Notes: generated by a model not told the origin, from the sequence alone. DNA of 11,908 bases from Phycisphaerales bacterium UBA7812 (GCA_002480345.1 DLBY01000103.1:22506-34413), one strand, 5' to 3'. Shown: positions 1 through 6,951, numbered from the stretch's first letter. Numbers and translations: made by a program.

Positions 1-591
1 GGCGCGCGCACCGACGACATGGACCGGATCGACAACGATGTCTTCCGCGATCCGACGCACGACGTCGAGGACTTCACCGCCGACAACGGGGAGATCAAGG
101 CGCTGCGGAACGGTTCGTACGGGTACAACTACCACTACCTCGGCAACACGCGCGACCAGGGGCCCGGCGGCTCGGCGGCGAACTTCCCGGTCCGCGACGC
201 GATGGTCCGTGCCCACTCGCGGACGGTTTCCTTCGCCGACAGCATGGGCAACCAGAACCGGATCGCGACGACCGGCAACCGGGAGCACGCGTACACGCTC
301 GACCCGCCCCGTCTGGACACCGAGCACAACGGGGCGACGACCTTCGCGCAGGACGACGGGCCCAGCCCCGCCGACCCGCGCCACGGGGGCAAGGCGACGG
401 TCGCGTTCCTCGACGGGCACGCGAGCCGGATGACGCAGATCGAGCTGGGGTACATCCCGGATCCGAACCCGTCCGCTGGCGGGCGCCCGGTGGTGGGGCG
501 CGTGCTCGAGGACCTCGGGGACAACGCGCTGTGGAACGGTCTCGGGTTCGACGCGTTCGCGGAGGATGAGGGCGGACTGATCCGGCCCTGA
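1..591 (+). CDS. Prepilin-like H-X9-DG (DUF1559-type) protein, 3' part
   Basis: The reading frame is open from the first base of the window and ends with TGA at 589-591, so 196 residues of a longer protein are visible and the start lies upstream; the ATG at 19 is probably internal. Seen directly: a Tyr/Asn-rich stretch (YGYNYHYLGN, about residues 40-49), the segment TVSFADSMG, and near the C-terminus His128 followed by exactly nine residues and Asp138-Gly139 (HGGKATVAFLDGHASRM). That H-X9-DG pattern marks the C-terminal part of a large planctomycete family which normally begins with a type IV pilin/type II pseudopilin cleavage and methylation motif and then a DUF1559-like domain. The N-terminal pilin helix is not in the window, so membership is inferred from the C-terminus only. 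The exact role of these proteins is unknown; they are thought to be exported pseudopilin-like or surface proteins. The next gene, ffh, starts 123 bp downstream and is functionally unrelated. Confidence 0.8.
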   Translation, partial: GARTDDMDRIDNDVFRDPTHDVEDFTADNGEIKALRNGSYGYNYHYLGNTRDQGPGGSAANFPVRDAMVRAHSRTVSFADSMGNQNRIATTGNREHAYTLDPPRLDTEHNGATTFAQDDGPSPADPRHGGKATVAFLDGHASRMTQIELGYIPDPNPSAGGRPVVGRVLEDLGDNALWNGLGFDAFAEDEGGLIRP

Positions 592-623
592 GGGCGGACA
601 CTCCGGGCGCGGCGGTCGGGGGC

Positions 624-698
624 TACGCTTGCCCGGCTGCGGTCACGGCCCTGACGGAAATCCAGACACGGAGCGGCGTCGCGCGGGGAATCCGCGAC
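624..698 (+). promoter_or_regulatory. Possible ffh promoter -10 and leader hairpin
   Basis: The 123-bp gap before ffh holds a -10-like TACGCT at 624-629 without a recognisable -35. It also holds a 6-bp hairpin, GTCGCG at 678-683 paired with CGCGAC at 693-698 around a 9-nt loop, ending 16 nt before the ffh ATG. No strong Shine-Dalgarno precedes that ATG. Both elements are weak in such GC-rich DNA; I list them because they are the only structure in the gap. Confidence 0.2.
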
Positions 699-714
699 CG
701 GGGCCGGATGCTGC

Positions 715-2241
715 ATGTTCGATCGACTCTCCGACGGTTTCAACGGCGTGTTCCGCAAGCTCAGCGGGCAGGGGACCATCTCCGAAAAGAACATCGCGGA
801 CGCGATGGACGAGGTGCGCACGGCGCTGCTCGAGGCGGATGTGCACTTCGATGTGGTCAAGGACTTCGTCGAGGGCGTGAAGGCGGACGCCCTGGGGCGT
901 GAGGTGACCAAGAGCCTCAAGCCCGGACAGGAGATGATCGGCATCGTCCACCGGAGGCTGGTGGGGCTGCTGGGGGGCGATCCCGACGCGGACCCGCAGG
1001 CGGCGATGGAGAAGAGCCTCGGGCAGCCGACCGGCGCGGGGATTATGAAGGTCGACCCGGGGCCGACGGTCGTGATGATGTCGGGCCTCCAGGGCTCGGG
1101 CAAGACGACGACCTGCGGCAAGCTCGCGGCGGTGCTGAAGAAGGAGGGCCGGAAGGTCATGCTCTGCGCCGCGGACCTGCAGCGCCCCGCGGCGATCGAG
1201 CAGCTCGAGATCGTCACCAAGGGCGTGAACGACGCGGTCGCGAAGGGGCCCGAGGTCCTGTTCCACGGCGAGCCCGATCAGGCGAAGGCGTACGGCGAGG
1301 CGGTGAATGTCGCGGTGAAGGTCTGCCAGCGTGCGCTCAAGTCCGCCCGCGAGCAGGGCGTCGATGTGCTGATCCTCGACACCGCGGGGCGACTGCATGT
1401 CAACGACGAGCTGATGCAGGAGCTGCACCTGGTCAACCGGGCGATGACGCCGCACCACATCTTTCTGGTCGTCGACGCGATGACCGGTCAGGACGCGGTG
1501 AACAGCGCCAAGGCGTTCCACGAGCGGCTCACCGTCGACGGCGTGATCCTGACGAAGTTCGATTCGGACACCCGCGGCGGCGCGGCGCTTTCGGTCAAGC
1601 AGGTCACCGGCGCGCCGATCAAGTACATCGGGGTGGGGGAGAAGGTCGACGCGCTCGAGGCGTTCCATCCGGAGCGGATGGCGGGTCGCATCCTGGGCAT
1701 GGGGGATGTCGTGTCTCTGGTCGAGCGGGCCCAGCAGGAGGTGAGCGAAGCCGAGGCGGAGAAGATCAGCGAGAAGATGGCGCGGGGCGAGATGGACATG
1801 GAAGATTTCATGAGCCAGCTCAAGACCCTGCGCCGGATGGGCTCGATGAAGCAGCTCCTCGGGATGCTTCCCGGCGTGGGGGGGATGCTCAAGGACGCGG
1901 ACATCGACGAGGGGCACCTCAAGCGGGTCGAGTCGATGATCCAGTCGATGACCGCCGAGGAACGCAAGACGCCCAAGATCATCAGCGCGAGCCGTCGCAG
2001 GCGGATCGCGCAGGGCTCGGGGAGCGATCAGCCCGCGGTGGGGCAGCTGCTCAAGCAGTTCGACGCGATCAACCAGATGGCGAAGCACATGAGCGGCGCG
2101 AGCGGGGCGGGGCGCATCGCGGCGGCGAAGCAGATGGCAGCCGCGGGCGGCATGCCCGGCATGGGCCTGCCCATGATGAAGACCAAGGGCTCGACGAAGT
2201 CGAGCAAGCGGCGCGTCAAGCAGCGCAAGAAGCGGCGGTGA
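715..2241 (+). CDS. ffh: Signal recognition particle GTPase Ffh (SRP54)
   Basis: Ffh binds SRP RNA and hydrophobic signal sequences of nascent chains and, with the receptor FtsY, delivers ribosomes to the membrane translocon by mutual GTP hydrolysis. The 508-residue product shows the N domain (about 1-105, MFDRLSDGFNGVFRKL start and the ALLEADV motif), then the G domain with the P-loop GLQGSGKTTT at 124-133, DTAGR at 222-226 and TKFDS at 280-284. The Met-rich M domain follows, with RRMGSMKQLLGMLPG from 373 and the SRP-RNA-binding SRRRRIAQGSG at 426-436. The start at 715 matches the family N-terminus exactly, although no clear Shine-Dalgarno precedes it. The protein is longer than the usual ~450 residues because of a C-terminal extension rich in Met, Ala and Gly that ends in a Lys/Arg tail (SSKRRVKQRKKRR). 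It stands alone: no rpsP, rimM or trmD follows, although these often accompany ffh. All GTPase motifs are intact. Confidence 0.98.
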   Translation: MFDRLSDGFNGVFRKLSGQGTISEKNIADAMDEVRTALLEADVHFDVVKDFVEGVKADALGREVTKSLKPGQEMIGIVHRRLVGLLGGDPDADPQAAMEKSLGQPTGAGIMKVDPGPTVVMMSGLQGSGKTTTCGKLAAVLKKEGRKVMLCAADLQRPAAIEQLEIVTKGVNDAVAKGPEVLFHGEPDQAKAYGEAVNVAVKVCQRALKSAREQGVDVLILDTAGRLHVNDELMQELHLVNRAMTPHHIFLVVDAMTGQDAVNSAKAFHERLTVDGVILTKFDSDTRGGAALSVKQVTGAPIKYIGVGEKVDALEAFHPERMAGRILGMGDVVSLVERAQQEVSEAEAEKISEKMARGEMDMEDFMSQLKTLRRMGSMKQLLGMLPGVGGMLKDADIDEGHLKRVESMIQSMTAEERKTPKIISASRRRRIAQGSGSDQPAVGQLLKQFDAINQMAKHMSGASGAGRIAAAKQMAAAGGMPGMGLPMMKTKGSTKSSKRRVKQRKKRR

Positions 2242-2244
2242 CGC

Positions 2245-2259
2245 CCCGCTGCACGCGGG
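2245..2259 (+). terminator. Weak hairpin after ffh
   Basis: CCCGC (2245-2249) can pair with GCGGG (2255-2259) around a 5-nt loop, four bases after the ffh stop. No T-run follows, so this is at best a weak or factor-dependent terminator in the 90-bp gap between two convergent genes. Confidence 0.2.
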
Positions 2260-2331
2260 CTTCAACCCCAGTTGGAGCGGCACGCGAATCGGGCTGTTTG
2301 CCGTCGATTTACGATTCTCAGCCCGTGCGCC

Positions 2332-3252
2332 TCAGGGGCAGCCTGCGAGGAACGCGGAGATGAACGCGGTCACATCGGCGAGGTCGTAGATATTGTCGGG
2401 GCGTCGGTCCGCGAGCGGATCGGCGGAGAGGAAGGCGTCGACGAAGACGGTGATGTCCGCGAGGTCCACGAGCCCGTCGTGGTTCAGGTCTCCGGGGCAG
2501 ACCTCGGCGAGCGGGTTGGCGAGGGTGAACGCGTCGCTCCGCTCGAGGAAGATGTCGTCGAGGTAGACGGGGCCGAAGTTGGTCCCGCTCGCGCCGCCCG
2601 AGGTCTTAACATAGAACGAGACGAGCGAACTCGCATCCCCGGCCCGGAAGGCGAAGAGGTCGTTGCCCGTGATGGTTGCGAGGCGGTCGTCCGTCGTCGC
2701 GTCTTCGCTCGCCCGGCTGTGCATCCAAATGGCGAATGTGTTCGTGTCCGTCTCCACGCGGACCCAGAGGTTGTACCAGGTGCCCGAGTCGAGTTGGGCG
2801 ATGTTCTCGTAGTTGCCCCCGTCGTCGTCCCAGGCGCGCAGGTCGAGATTCGGGGTGCTGTTCGCCATCCCGATCTCGGGTGCGAAATCGCTGTACTCCC
2901 GGGGATGGAGCAGGTGGGAGAGACCGACCGAGAAGGTCTGCTTCTCCGCGACGCGAAGGCGGAAGAACAGCGTGCGGGCCGTGCCGTCCGGGACCGCGAG
3001 CCCGGCGTCGGAGAGTGACCGGTAGAGCGTGGACGAGGACGACGGGATGAGAGCGACGCGGTTCAGCGGGTCGAGGGGGTCGACCGCGACGCTGTTGTCG
3101 CCGCCCGCGGAGTCCCAGCCGTCCTGGCCGTCGATCAGGCCGAGCGCGTCGTTCTCGAAGTTCTCGAACAGGGACCATTGTGCGGAGGCGGGGCCGCAGG
3201 CCAGCAGGCCTGCGAGCAGCGTCGGCGCGCCGGCGAAGCGGGACGCGATCAT
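2332..3252 (-). CDS. Secreted beta-rich protein with C-terminal GC-type dockerin
   Basis: The product has 306 residues. A signal peptide is visible: Arg5, a hydrophobic stretch about 8-18, and the cleavage site ASA|Q at 24/25. Cys19 in LLAC also resembles a lipobox, but the ASA-Q site fits secretion better. Residues 25-245 alternate hydrophobic and polar positions, with WYNLWVRVETDTNTFAIWM at 159-177 and VYLDDIFLERSD at 229-240. Such runs are typical of concanavalin/LamG-like jelly rolls in planctomycete exoproteins, but the fold is inferred and no ligand can be named. From Cys252 runs a dockerin: the first calcium loop DLNHDGLVDLAD (255-266) is canonical, while the second (DRRPDNIYDLAD, 282-293) has Arg where the third position is usually Asn/Asp. 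The chain ends FLAGCP with Cys305, the Gly-Cys ending typical of Phycisphaerae dockerins. ATG at 3252 is chosen because GGAGG (complement of 3265-3269) lies upstream and the signal peptide starts there; the longer open frame to 3420 would bury the signal and overlap the promoter. Confidence 0.85.
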   Translation of the reverse strand: MIASRFAGAPTLLAGLLACGPASAQWSLFENFENDALGLIDGQDGWDSAGGDNSVAVDPLDPLNRVALIPSSSSTLYRSLSDAGLAVPDGTARTLFFRLRVAEKQTFSVGLSHLLHPREYSDFAPEIGMANSTPNLDLRAWDDDGGNYENIAQLDSGTWYNLWVRVETDTNTFAIWMHSRASEDATTDDRLATITGNDLFAFRAGDASSLVSFYVKTSGGASGTNFGPVYLDDIFLERSDAFTLANPLAEVCPGDLNHDGLVDLADITVFVDAFLSADPLADRRPDNIYDLADVTAFISAFLAGCP

Positions 3253-3331
3253 GGCGTTCCCTTTCCTCCCGGTCTCATCACCCGCGATCGCCCCGCTCCG
3301 TGCGGGAGCGCAGCGGACACCGGGACCGAAA

Positions 3332-3359
3332 ATTCTAGATCGGTCGATGCGGAATACAA
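3332..3359 (-). promoter_or_regulatory. Sigma-70-type promoter of the dockerin gene
   Basis: Read on the minus strand, TTGTAT (3359-3354) is followed after 16 bp by TAGAAT (3337-3332), close to the TTGACA/TATAAT consensus. It sits in an AT-rich island that stands out in the surrounding GC-rich DNA. Transcription would begin near 3325 and give a leader of about 73 nt. That leader holds a 6-bp hairpin (CGCTCC 3294-3299 with GGAGCG 3305-3310) and a purine-rich Shine-Dalgarno region just before the ATG. Confidence 0.55.
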
Positions 3360-3458
3360 GGAACTCGGCGGTGGGGGTGCGGGTGTGTCCGTCCGATGGC
3401 TGCATCCGACCCGCCTTCACGCCCGATCCGCGTCGATGGAGCGGGCGTCGTTCCCCGC

Positions 3459-3496
3459 TATGCTCCCGCGGACCCCTTCCGCCCTTTCACCCGGAG
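3459..3496 (+). promoter_or_regulatory. Possible -10 and ribosome site of the M1 peptidase gene
   Basis: TATGCT at 3459-3464 could be a -10 element with a leader of about 35 nt; no convincing -35 is seen. GGAG at 3493-3496 lies 9 nt before the ATG at 3506 and decides that start against the much longer open frame. The ribosome site is reasonably safe; the promoter is speculative. Confidence 0.3.
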
Positions 3497-3505
3497 ATCG
3501 CCCGC

Positions 3506-5539
3506 ATGCGGATGCTCACCCGATCGCTGTTCCTGTCGTTCCCCTTGTTCCTCGCGGGGCTTTCGTTGTTGGCCTGCGAGAGCGCCCCGAGGCAGGCCGG
3601 GCGCGACGATGCGCCCCCGTACGCCCGCGAGATCGACTACGGCCCGCGCGAGGAGGCCCGCCGGCCCGCGGGCCTGACCGTCGAAAGCCTGTTCGAGCCC
3701 ATGGACTACGCGACGCCCAACGAGCGGCGTCTGGGGTCCGGCGCGCCGGGGCCCGACTACTGGCAGCAGCGCGTTGACTACGACATCGATGTTCGCATCG
3801 ACGCGGAGACGGACACCATCCACGGCACGCAGCGGGTGACCTATCACAACAACAGCCCGCACGCGCTCGATTTCTTCTGGATCCAGCTCGAGCAGAACCT
3901 GTTCAACCCAAACTCCCTCGGCGCGCGCTCGCACACGCCCCGCGGCATCCTCCGCGGTCGGCCCACCTTCGAGGGCGGGTACACGATCCCGTGGATCCGC
4001 AGCGGCGGGCGGGACCTCGAGTTCGAGGTCTACGACACGCTTGCGCGCGTCGAACTGCCCGACCCGATCGAGCCGGGCGAGGTGTGGGCGTACGAACTCG
4101 AATGGTCGTTCCAGGTTCCTCCCTACCTCCGGCGAATGGGCGTCGAGGAGGTCGAGCAGGGCAAGGTCTTCGAGCTCGCCCAGTGGTTCCCCCACGCGTG
4201 CAACTACGACGATGTGCACGGCTGGAACACGCTGCCCTATCTCGGGACGGGCGAGTTCTACACCAACTTCGGCGATTACACGGTCGATGTCACCGTGCCG
4301 GCGTCGTATGTCGTGACCGCGACGGGCGTGCTGCAGAACGAGTCGGAGGTGCTCGCGCCGAAGGTCCGCGAGCGCCTGGCGCAGGCGATGGTGAGCGACG
4401 AGCCCGTCTGGATCATCGCGCCCGACGAGGTGGGCGACCGCTCGATGCGGCTGCGTGATACAGGCGAGCAGACCTGGCGGTTCTTTGCGGAGGATGTGCG
4501 CACCTTCGCGTTCGCCGCGAGCGACGCGTTCATCTGGGACGCGTGCAAGGCGGATGTGACGGACAAGGACGGGACCGTGCGCGCGGTGCGGGTGCAGTCG
4601 CTGTACCCCAAGGAAGCCGAGGTCTGGTACGCCGATCACGAAGACGGCGGCAGCACTCGGATCCTGAAGCATTCGATCGAGTTCTACAGCGATTTTCTCT
4701 ACCCGTATCCGTACCCCCACATGACGAATGTGAACGGGCCCGAGGACGGGATGGAGTACCCGATGATTGTGTTCTGCGGCGCGCGCACGAGTGTGCGCGG
4801 GATGCAGGGCGTGACCGATCACGAGGTGGGGCACTCGTGGTTCCCGATGATCGTCAACACCGACGAACGCCGGCATGTGTGGATGGACGAGGGGTTCAAC
4901 ACCTTCATCAACACCTACGCGCGGGCGGACCTGCGCCAGTCCGGACTGGATCTGAACCGTTCGCGGCGGCAGACGCTCGAGGTCGCGCGGGCGACGAACC
5001 CGCAGCCCGTCGTGCTCGCGCCGGACTACATGTGGCGCCGCTGGGTCGGCAACCTCGGCTACCGCAAGACGGGCATGGGGCTCGTGCTGCTCCGGGAACT
5101 GATCTTGGGCCCCGAGCGGTTCGATACCGCTTTTCGCGAGTACATCGACCGCTGGGCGTTCAAGAGCCCCCGCCCCGATGACTTCTTCCGCAGCATGGAG
5201 GACTCCGCGGGCATGGACCTGGGCTGGTTCTGGAAGGGCTGGTTCCTGGGCACGGGCGCTGCGGACTTCGCGGTGACGAACGCCGAACTGGCCGAGGACG
5301 GCGAGAGCGGGCTGATCACCTTCGAGAACCTGGGCGAGGTCGTGCTGCCGGTGCCCTACCGGGTGACCTTCGAGGACGGCGAGGTGGTGGATTACGAACT
5401 GCCGGTGCAGTCGTGGGCGCAGACGAACACCTGGGTCGCGATCGTGGACGCCGGGGGCCGGGAGATCCGGAAGGTGGAGATCGATCCGGGGTTGCTGATT
5501 CCGGAGGATGACAAGCGGAACAATGTGTGGGAGTGGTGA
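3506..5539 (+). CDS. Lipoprotein M1 family metallopeptidase (gluzincin)
   Basis: The 677-residue product is a zinc aminopeptidase-type enzyme that would remove N-terminal residues from peptides outside the cytoplasm. The N-terminus has MRMLTR, a hydrophobic core and the lipobox LLAC with Cys24, so it is probably a lipid-anchored exported protein. An N-terminal beta domain (about 75-290, with DIDVRIDAETDTIHGTQRVTYHNNS) precedes the catalytic domain. There GMEYPM at 415-420 corresponds to the GAMEN exopeptidase loop. HEVGH at 439-443 and Glu462, exactly 18 residues later, form the HEXXH-X18-E zinc site. Tyr519 in YRKTGMGL fits the transition-state tyrosine. The start is chosen for GGAG 9 nt upstream and for the lipobox; the frame is open back to 3029 but there overlaps the divergent dockerin gene. 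All catalytic residues are present. Substrate specificity cannot be read from the sequence. The gene stands alone and is followed by a strong hairpin terminator. Confidence 0.93.
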   Translation: MRMLTRSLFLSFPLFLAGLSLLACESAPRQAGRDDAPPYAREIDYGPREEARRPAGLTVESLFEPMDYATPNERRLGSGAPGPDYWQQRVDYDIDVRIDAETDTIHGTQRVTYHNNSPHALDFFWIQLEQNLFNPNSLGARSHTPRGILRGRPTFEGGYTIPWIRSGGRDLEFEVYDTLARVELPDPIEPGEVWAYELEWSFQVPPYLRRMGVEEVEQGKVFELAQWFPHACNYDDVHGWNTLPYLGTGEFYTNFGDYTVDVTVPASYVVTATGVLQNESEVLAPKVRERLAQAMVSDEPVWIIAPDEVGDRSMRLRDTGEQTWRFFAEDVRTFAFAASDAFIWDACKADVTDKDGTVRAVRVQSLYPKEAEVWYADHEDGGSTRILKHSIEFYSDFLYPYPYPHMTNVNGPEDGMEYPMIVFCGARTSVRGMQGVTDHEVGHSWFPMIVNTDERRHVWMDEGFNTFINTYARADLRQSGLDLNRSRRQTLEVARATNPQPVVLAPDYMWRRWVGNLGYRKTGMGLVLLRELILGPERFDTAFREYIDRWAFKSPRPDDFFRSMEDSAGMDLGWFWKGWFLGTGAADFAVTNAELAEDGESGLITFENLGEVVLPVPYRVTFEDGEVVDYELPVQSWAQTNTWVAIVDAGGREIRKVEIDPGLLIPEDDKRNNVWEW

Positions 5540-5567
5540 GAAGCGGTCCGGAGCACGATCGATTACA

Positions 5568-5640
5568 TCAACGAGCCCCTCGCGCAAGCGAGGGGTTCTT
5601 CGTTGGGCGCCACCCCTCGCTCGCGCGAGGGGCTCGTTGA
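5568..5640. repeat. 29-bp inverted repeat built of two terminator hairpins
   Basis: The left arm 5568-5596 and right arm 5612-5640 are reverse complements over 29 bp with a single mismatch, separated by 15 nt. Each arm is itself a hairpin with an 8-bp stem CCCCTCGC/GCGAGGGG. Read on the plus strand the left loop is GCAA; read on the minus strand the right loop is GCGA. Both are GNRA tetraloops, and the one mismatch between the arms falls at the R position. The element lies between the convergent M1 peptidase and pgpA genes and could serve both strands as a terminator, or be a copy of a dispersed palindromic repeat. Confidence 0.85.
5576..5604 (+). terminator. Rho-independent terminator of the M1 peptidase gene
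   Basis: The stem CCCCTCGC (5576-5583) pairs with GCGAGGGG (5588-5595) around the loop GCAA and is followed by the T-rich TTCTTCGTT (5596-5604), 36 nt after the peptidase stop. On the minus strand the matching hairpin (5632-5613), just past the pgpA stop, is not followed by a T-run, so termination there is less certain. Confidence 0.7.
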
Positions 5641-5654
5641 GGAACGCGGATCCG

Positions 5655-6197
5655 CTAGAGAATCAGAAGGCAGATCGCCTGCGTCGCGATCAGCGCGTAC
5701 CCACCCGCGAACAGGTCGTCGATCAGCACACCCCAGCCTCCCGGCAGTTTCTGGAGCCCGCCCGCCGGGGGGGGCTTGAGGATGTCGAAGAACCGGAAGG
5801 CGAGGAACGAGACCGACAGCGCGAAGGCGAGCGGCCAGAGGGTTGCGATGAACGAAGCATCGCCCCCGAAGACCGGCGCGGCGACCGGAAGGGCGATGAG
5901 CGCGATGCATTGGCCCGCGGTCTCGTCGGCGACGACCCAGCCCGGGTCTTTCTTGCCGTAGTACGCCTCGGCCCATTCGCCGAAGACGACGCACGCGGCC
6001 GACGACGCGAGGCAGACGGCGGCGAGGGCGGCGTGGTAGAGGAGCGGGTGTTCGTGGGGGCCGAGCCCGAGGAGGATGAGCCCGCCGGCGAGGGCGACGG
6101 GGGGGAGGGATCCCCAGGTGCCGGGTGCAGGGCGGAGGTGGCCGAGCCCGAGGACGGTGACGGCGTGCCAGCGGTGGTCGTGGGGAGCGGGGATCAT
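5655..6197 (-). CDS. pgpA: Phosphatidylglycerophosphatase A
   Basis: PgpA removes the phosphate from phosphatidylglycerophosphate to give phosphatidylglycerol, in the inner membrane. The 180-residue product has the family landmarks in order: GHLRPAPGTWGSL (19-31), KKDPGWVVADETAG (82-95, with Asp84 and the pair Asp91-Glu92), FRFFDILKPPP (134-144) and GGWGVLIDDLFAGGYA (153-168, with Asp160-Asp161). Several hydrophobic segments (about 32-46, 55-72, 97-111, 119-134, 163-180) fit a small multi-pass membrane enzyme. Length and motif spacing are normal. The ATG at 6197 lies 10 bp after the pgsA stop, and the two genes run in the same direction, so they very likely share a transcript and encode consecutive reactions. 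The family name pgpA is used for this fold although other phosphatases can do the same job in other bacteria. Confidence 0.93.
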   Translation of the reverse strand: MIPAPHDHRWHAVTVLGLGHLRPAPGTWGSLPPVALAGGLILLGLGPHEHPLLYHAALAAVCLASSAACVVFGEWAEAYYGKKDPGWVVADETAGQCIALIALPVAAPVFGGDASFIATLWPLAFALSVSFLAFRFFDILKPPPAGGLQKLPGGWGVLIDDLFAGGYALIATQAICLLIL

Positions 6198-6207
6198 GGC
6201 GGCGAGT

Positions 6208-6840
6208 CTACGGGTTCGCGGGTGCCCTGATCAGCCCCGCGATGCGGGTGAGGTAGGGGACGAGTGAGATCGCGGTCGCGATCGTCGCGGCCCACGCGGA
6301 CCAAACCGCCAGCGGGCCCGCTTTGGCGGACATCGCGATGTCGATCAGGATCAGCGGCACCGCGAGGGACTGCAGGATCATCTTGATCTTGCCCGACCAC
6401 GCGGCGGAGAAGTCGACGCCCGATGACTCGAAGACGGACCGGGCGGTGGTGACAAGGAGTTCGCGGAAGAGGATGACGACCGCCATCCAGGGGGCGACGC
6501 CCGAGATATCGCCCAGGTCGCGCCCCGCGAGCATGACGAAGGCCCCGAGGATGAGGACCTTGTCCGCGAGCGGATCCATGATGCGCCCGAACTTGCTGAT
6601 CGCGTTCCACTTGCGGGCCAGGTAGCCGTCCGCGGCGTCGGTGATCGCGGCGATGACGAACAGCCCGAGCGACCAGAACGCCCAGCTGCGCGGCGCACCG
6701 GTCGGGTCGGGGGTCGTGTCCGCGAGCGCGAGGATCACGATGAAGACCACGGTGAGCGCGAGGCGGGCGAGCGTGAGCGCGTTGGGGACGCGGCGGCGCC
6801 AGCCTGTCGCTGGGGGCATTGCGGGGGGGGCAGCGGACAT
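6208..6840 (-). CDS. pgsA: CDP-diacylglycerol-glycerol-3-phosphate 3-phosphatidyltransferase
   Basis: PgsA joins CDP-diacylglycerol and glycerol-3-phosphate to form phosphatidylglycerophosphate, the committed step to phosphatidylglycerol, within the membrane. The 210-residue product begins with a short variable N-terminus, then PNALTLARLALT (19-30), which is characteristic of PgsA. The CDP-alcohol phosphotransferase motif is complete: Asp68, Asp71-Gly72, Ala75-Arg76, Gly85, Asp89 and Asp93 (DxxDGxxAR-x8-GxxxDxxxD). GKIKMILQ (150-157) is also in the place expected for PgsA. Hydrophobic helices lie at about 21-40, 52-67, 95-105, 116-131, 155-170 and 176-195. The start at 6840 is the first ATG outside the long upstream open frame. 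No Shine-Dalgarno is visible before it or before the alternative ATG at 6819, so the start is uncertain by seven residues. pgpA, the next step of the pathway, follows 10 bp downstream. Confidence 0.93.
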   Translation of the reverse strand: MSAAPPAMPPATGWRRRVPNALTLARLALTVVFIVILALADTTPDPTGAPRSWAFWSLGLFVIAAITDAADGYLARKWNAISKFGRIMDPLADKVLILGAFVMLAGRDLGDISGVAPWMAVVILFRELLVTTARSVFESSGVDFSAAWSGKIKMILQSLAVPLILIDIAMSAKAGPLAVWSAWAATIATAISLVPYLTRIAGLIRAPANP

Positions 6841-6877
6841 CGACGGATGGTATCGGAGCGGCGCGGGGCGGTCGGAT

Positions 6878-6910
6878 GATCCCCGCGGGATCGGGAATCG
6901 GACGGGGATC
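6878..6910. promoter_or_regulatory. Palindromic operator-like site between pgsA and nuoJ
   Basis: GATCCC (6878-6883) and GGGATC (6887-6892) form a perfect palindrome around 3 nt, and a second GGGGATC lies at 6904-6910 in the same 210-bp divergent gap. The positions suit a shared operator 40-70 bp upstream of pgsA and just upstream of the proposed nuoJ -35. No regulator is known from the window, and short G/C palindromes can arise by chance here. Confidence 0.25.
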
Positions 6911-6922
6911 TGACGCTCCCGG

Positions 6923-6951
6923 TTGCCGCTTGTGCGGGGGGGTTCTATCCT
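6923..6951 (+). promoter_or_regulatory. Candidate promoter of the nuoJKLM operon
   Basis: TTGCCG (6923-6928) and TATCCT (6946-6951) are separated by exactly 17 bp, a reasonable sigma-70-like match in a GC-rich genome. Transcription would start near 6958 and leave a leader of about 93 nt before the proposed TTG start of nuoJ. No other good candidate lies between pgsA and nuoJ. Confidence 0.4.

Noticed and set aside
592..714. SRP RNA gene next to ffh
   Set aside because: The 123-bp gap lacks the conserved SRP Alu/S-domain loops; only one 6-bp hairpin is present.
643..2283. 546-codon minus-strand open frame opposite ffh
   Set aside because: Antisense shadow of ffh; no motif, composition biased to His/Leu/Arg/Asp.
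2332..3252. Reading the dockerin protein as a lipoprotein through LLAC at residue 19
   Set aside because: The Cys is followed by GPASAQ, which gives a typical signal peptidase I site, and dockerin-tailed proteins are normally secreted in soluble form. The alternative cannot be excluded.
3029..3505. N-terminal extension of the M1 peptidase frame by 159 codons
   Set aside because: It overlaps the divergent dockerin gene and its promoter, has no family similarity, and would place the lipobox in the middle of the protein.
3458..5587. 709-codon open frame on the minus strand across the M1 peptidase gene
   Set aside because: Antisense to a gene with intact catalytic motifs; low-complexity Arg/His/Val/Glu composition and no recognisable fold.
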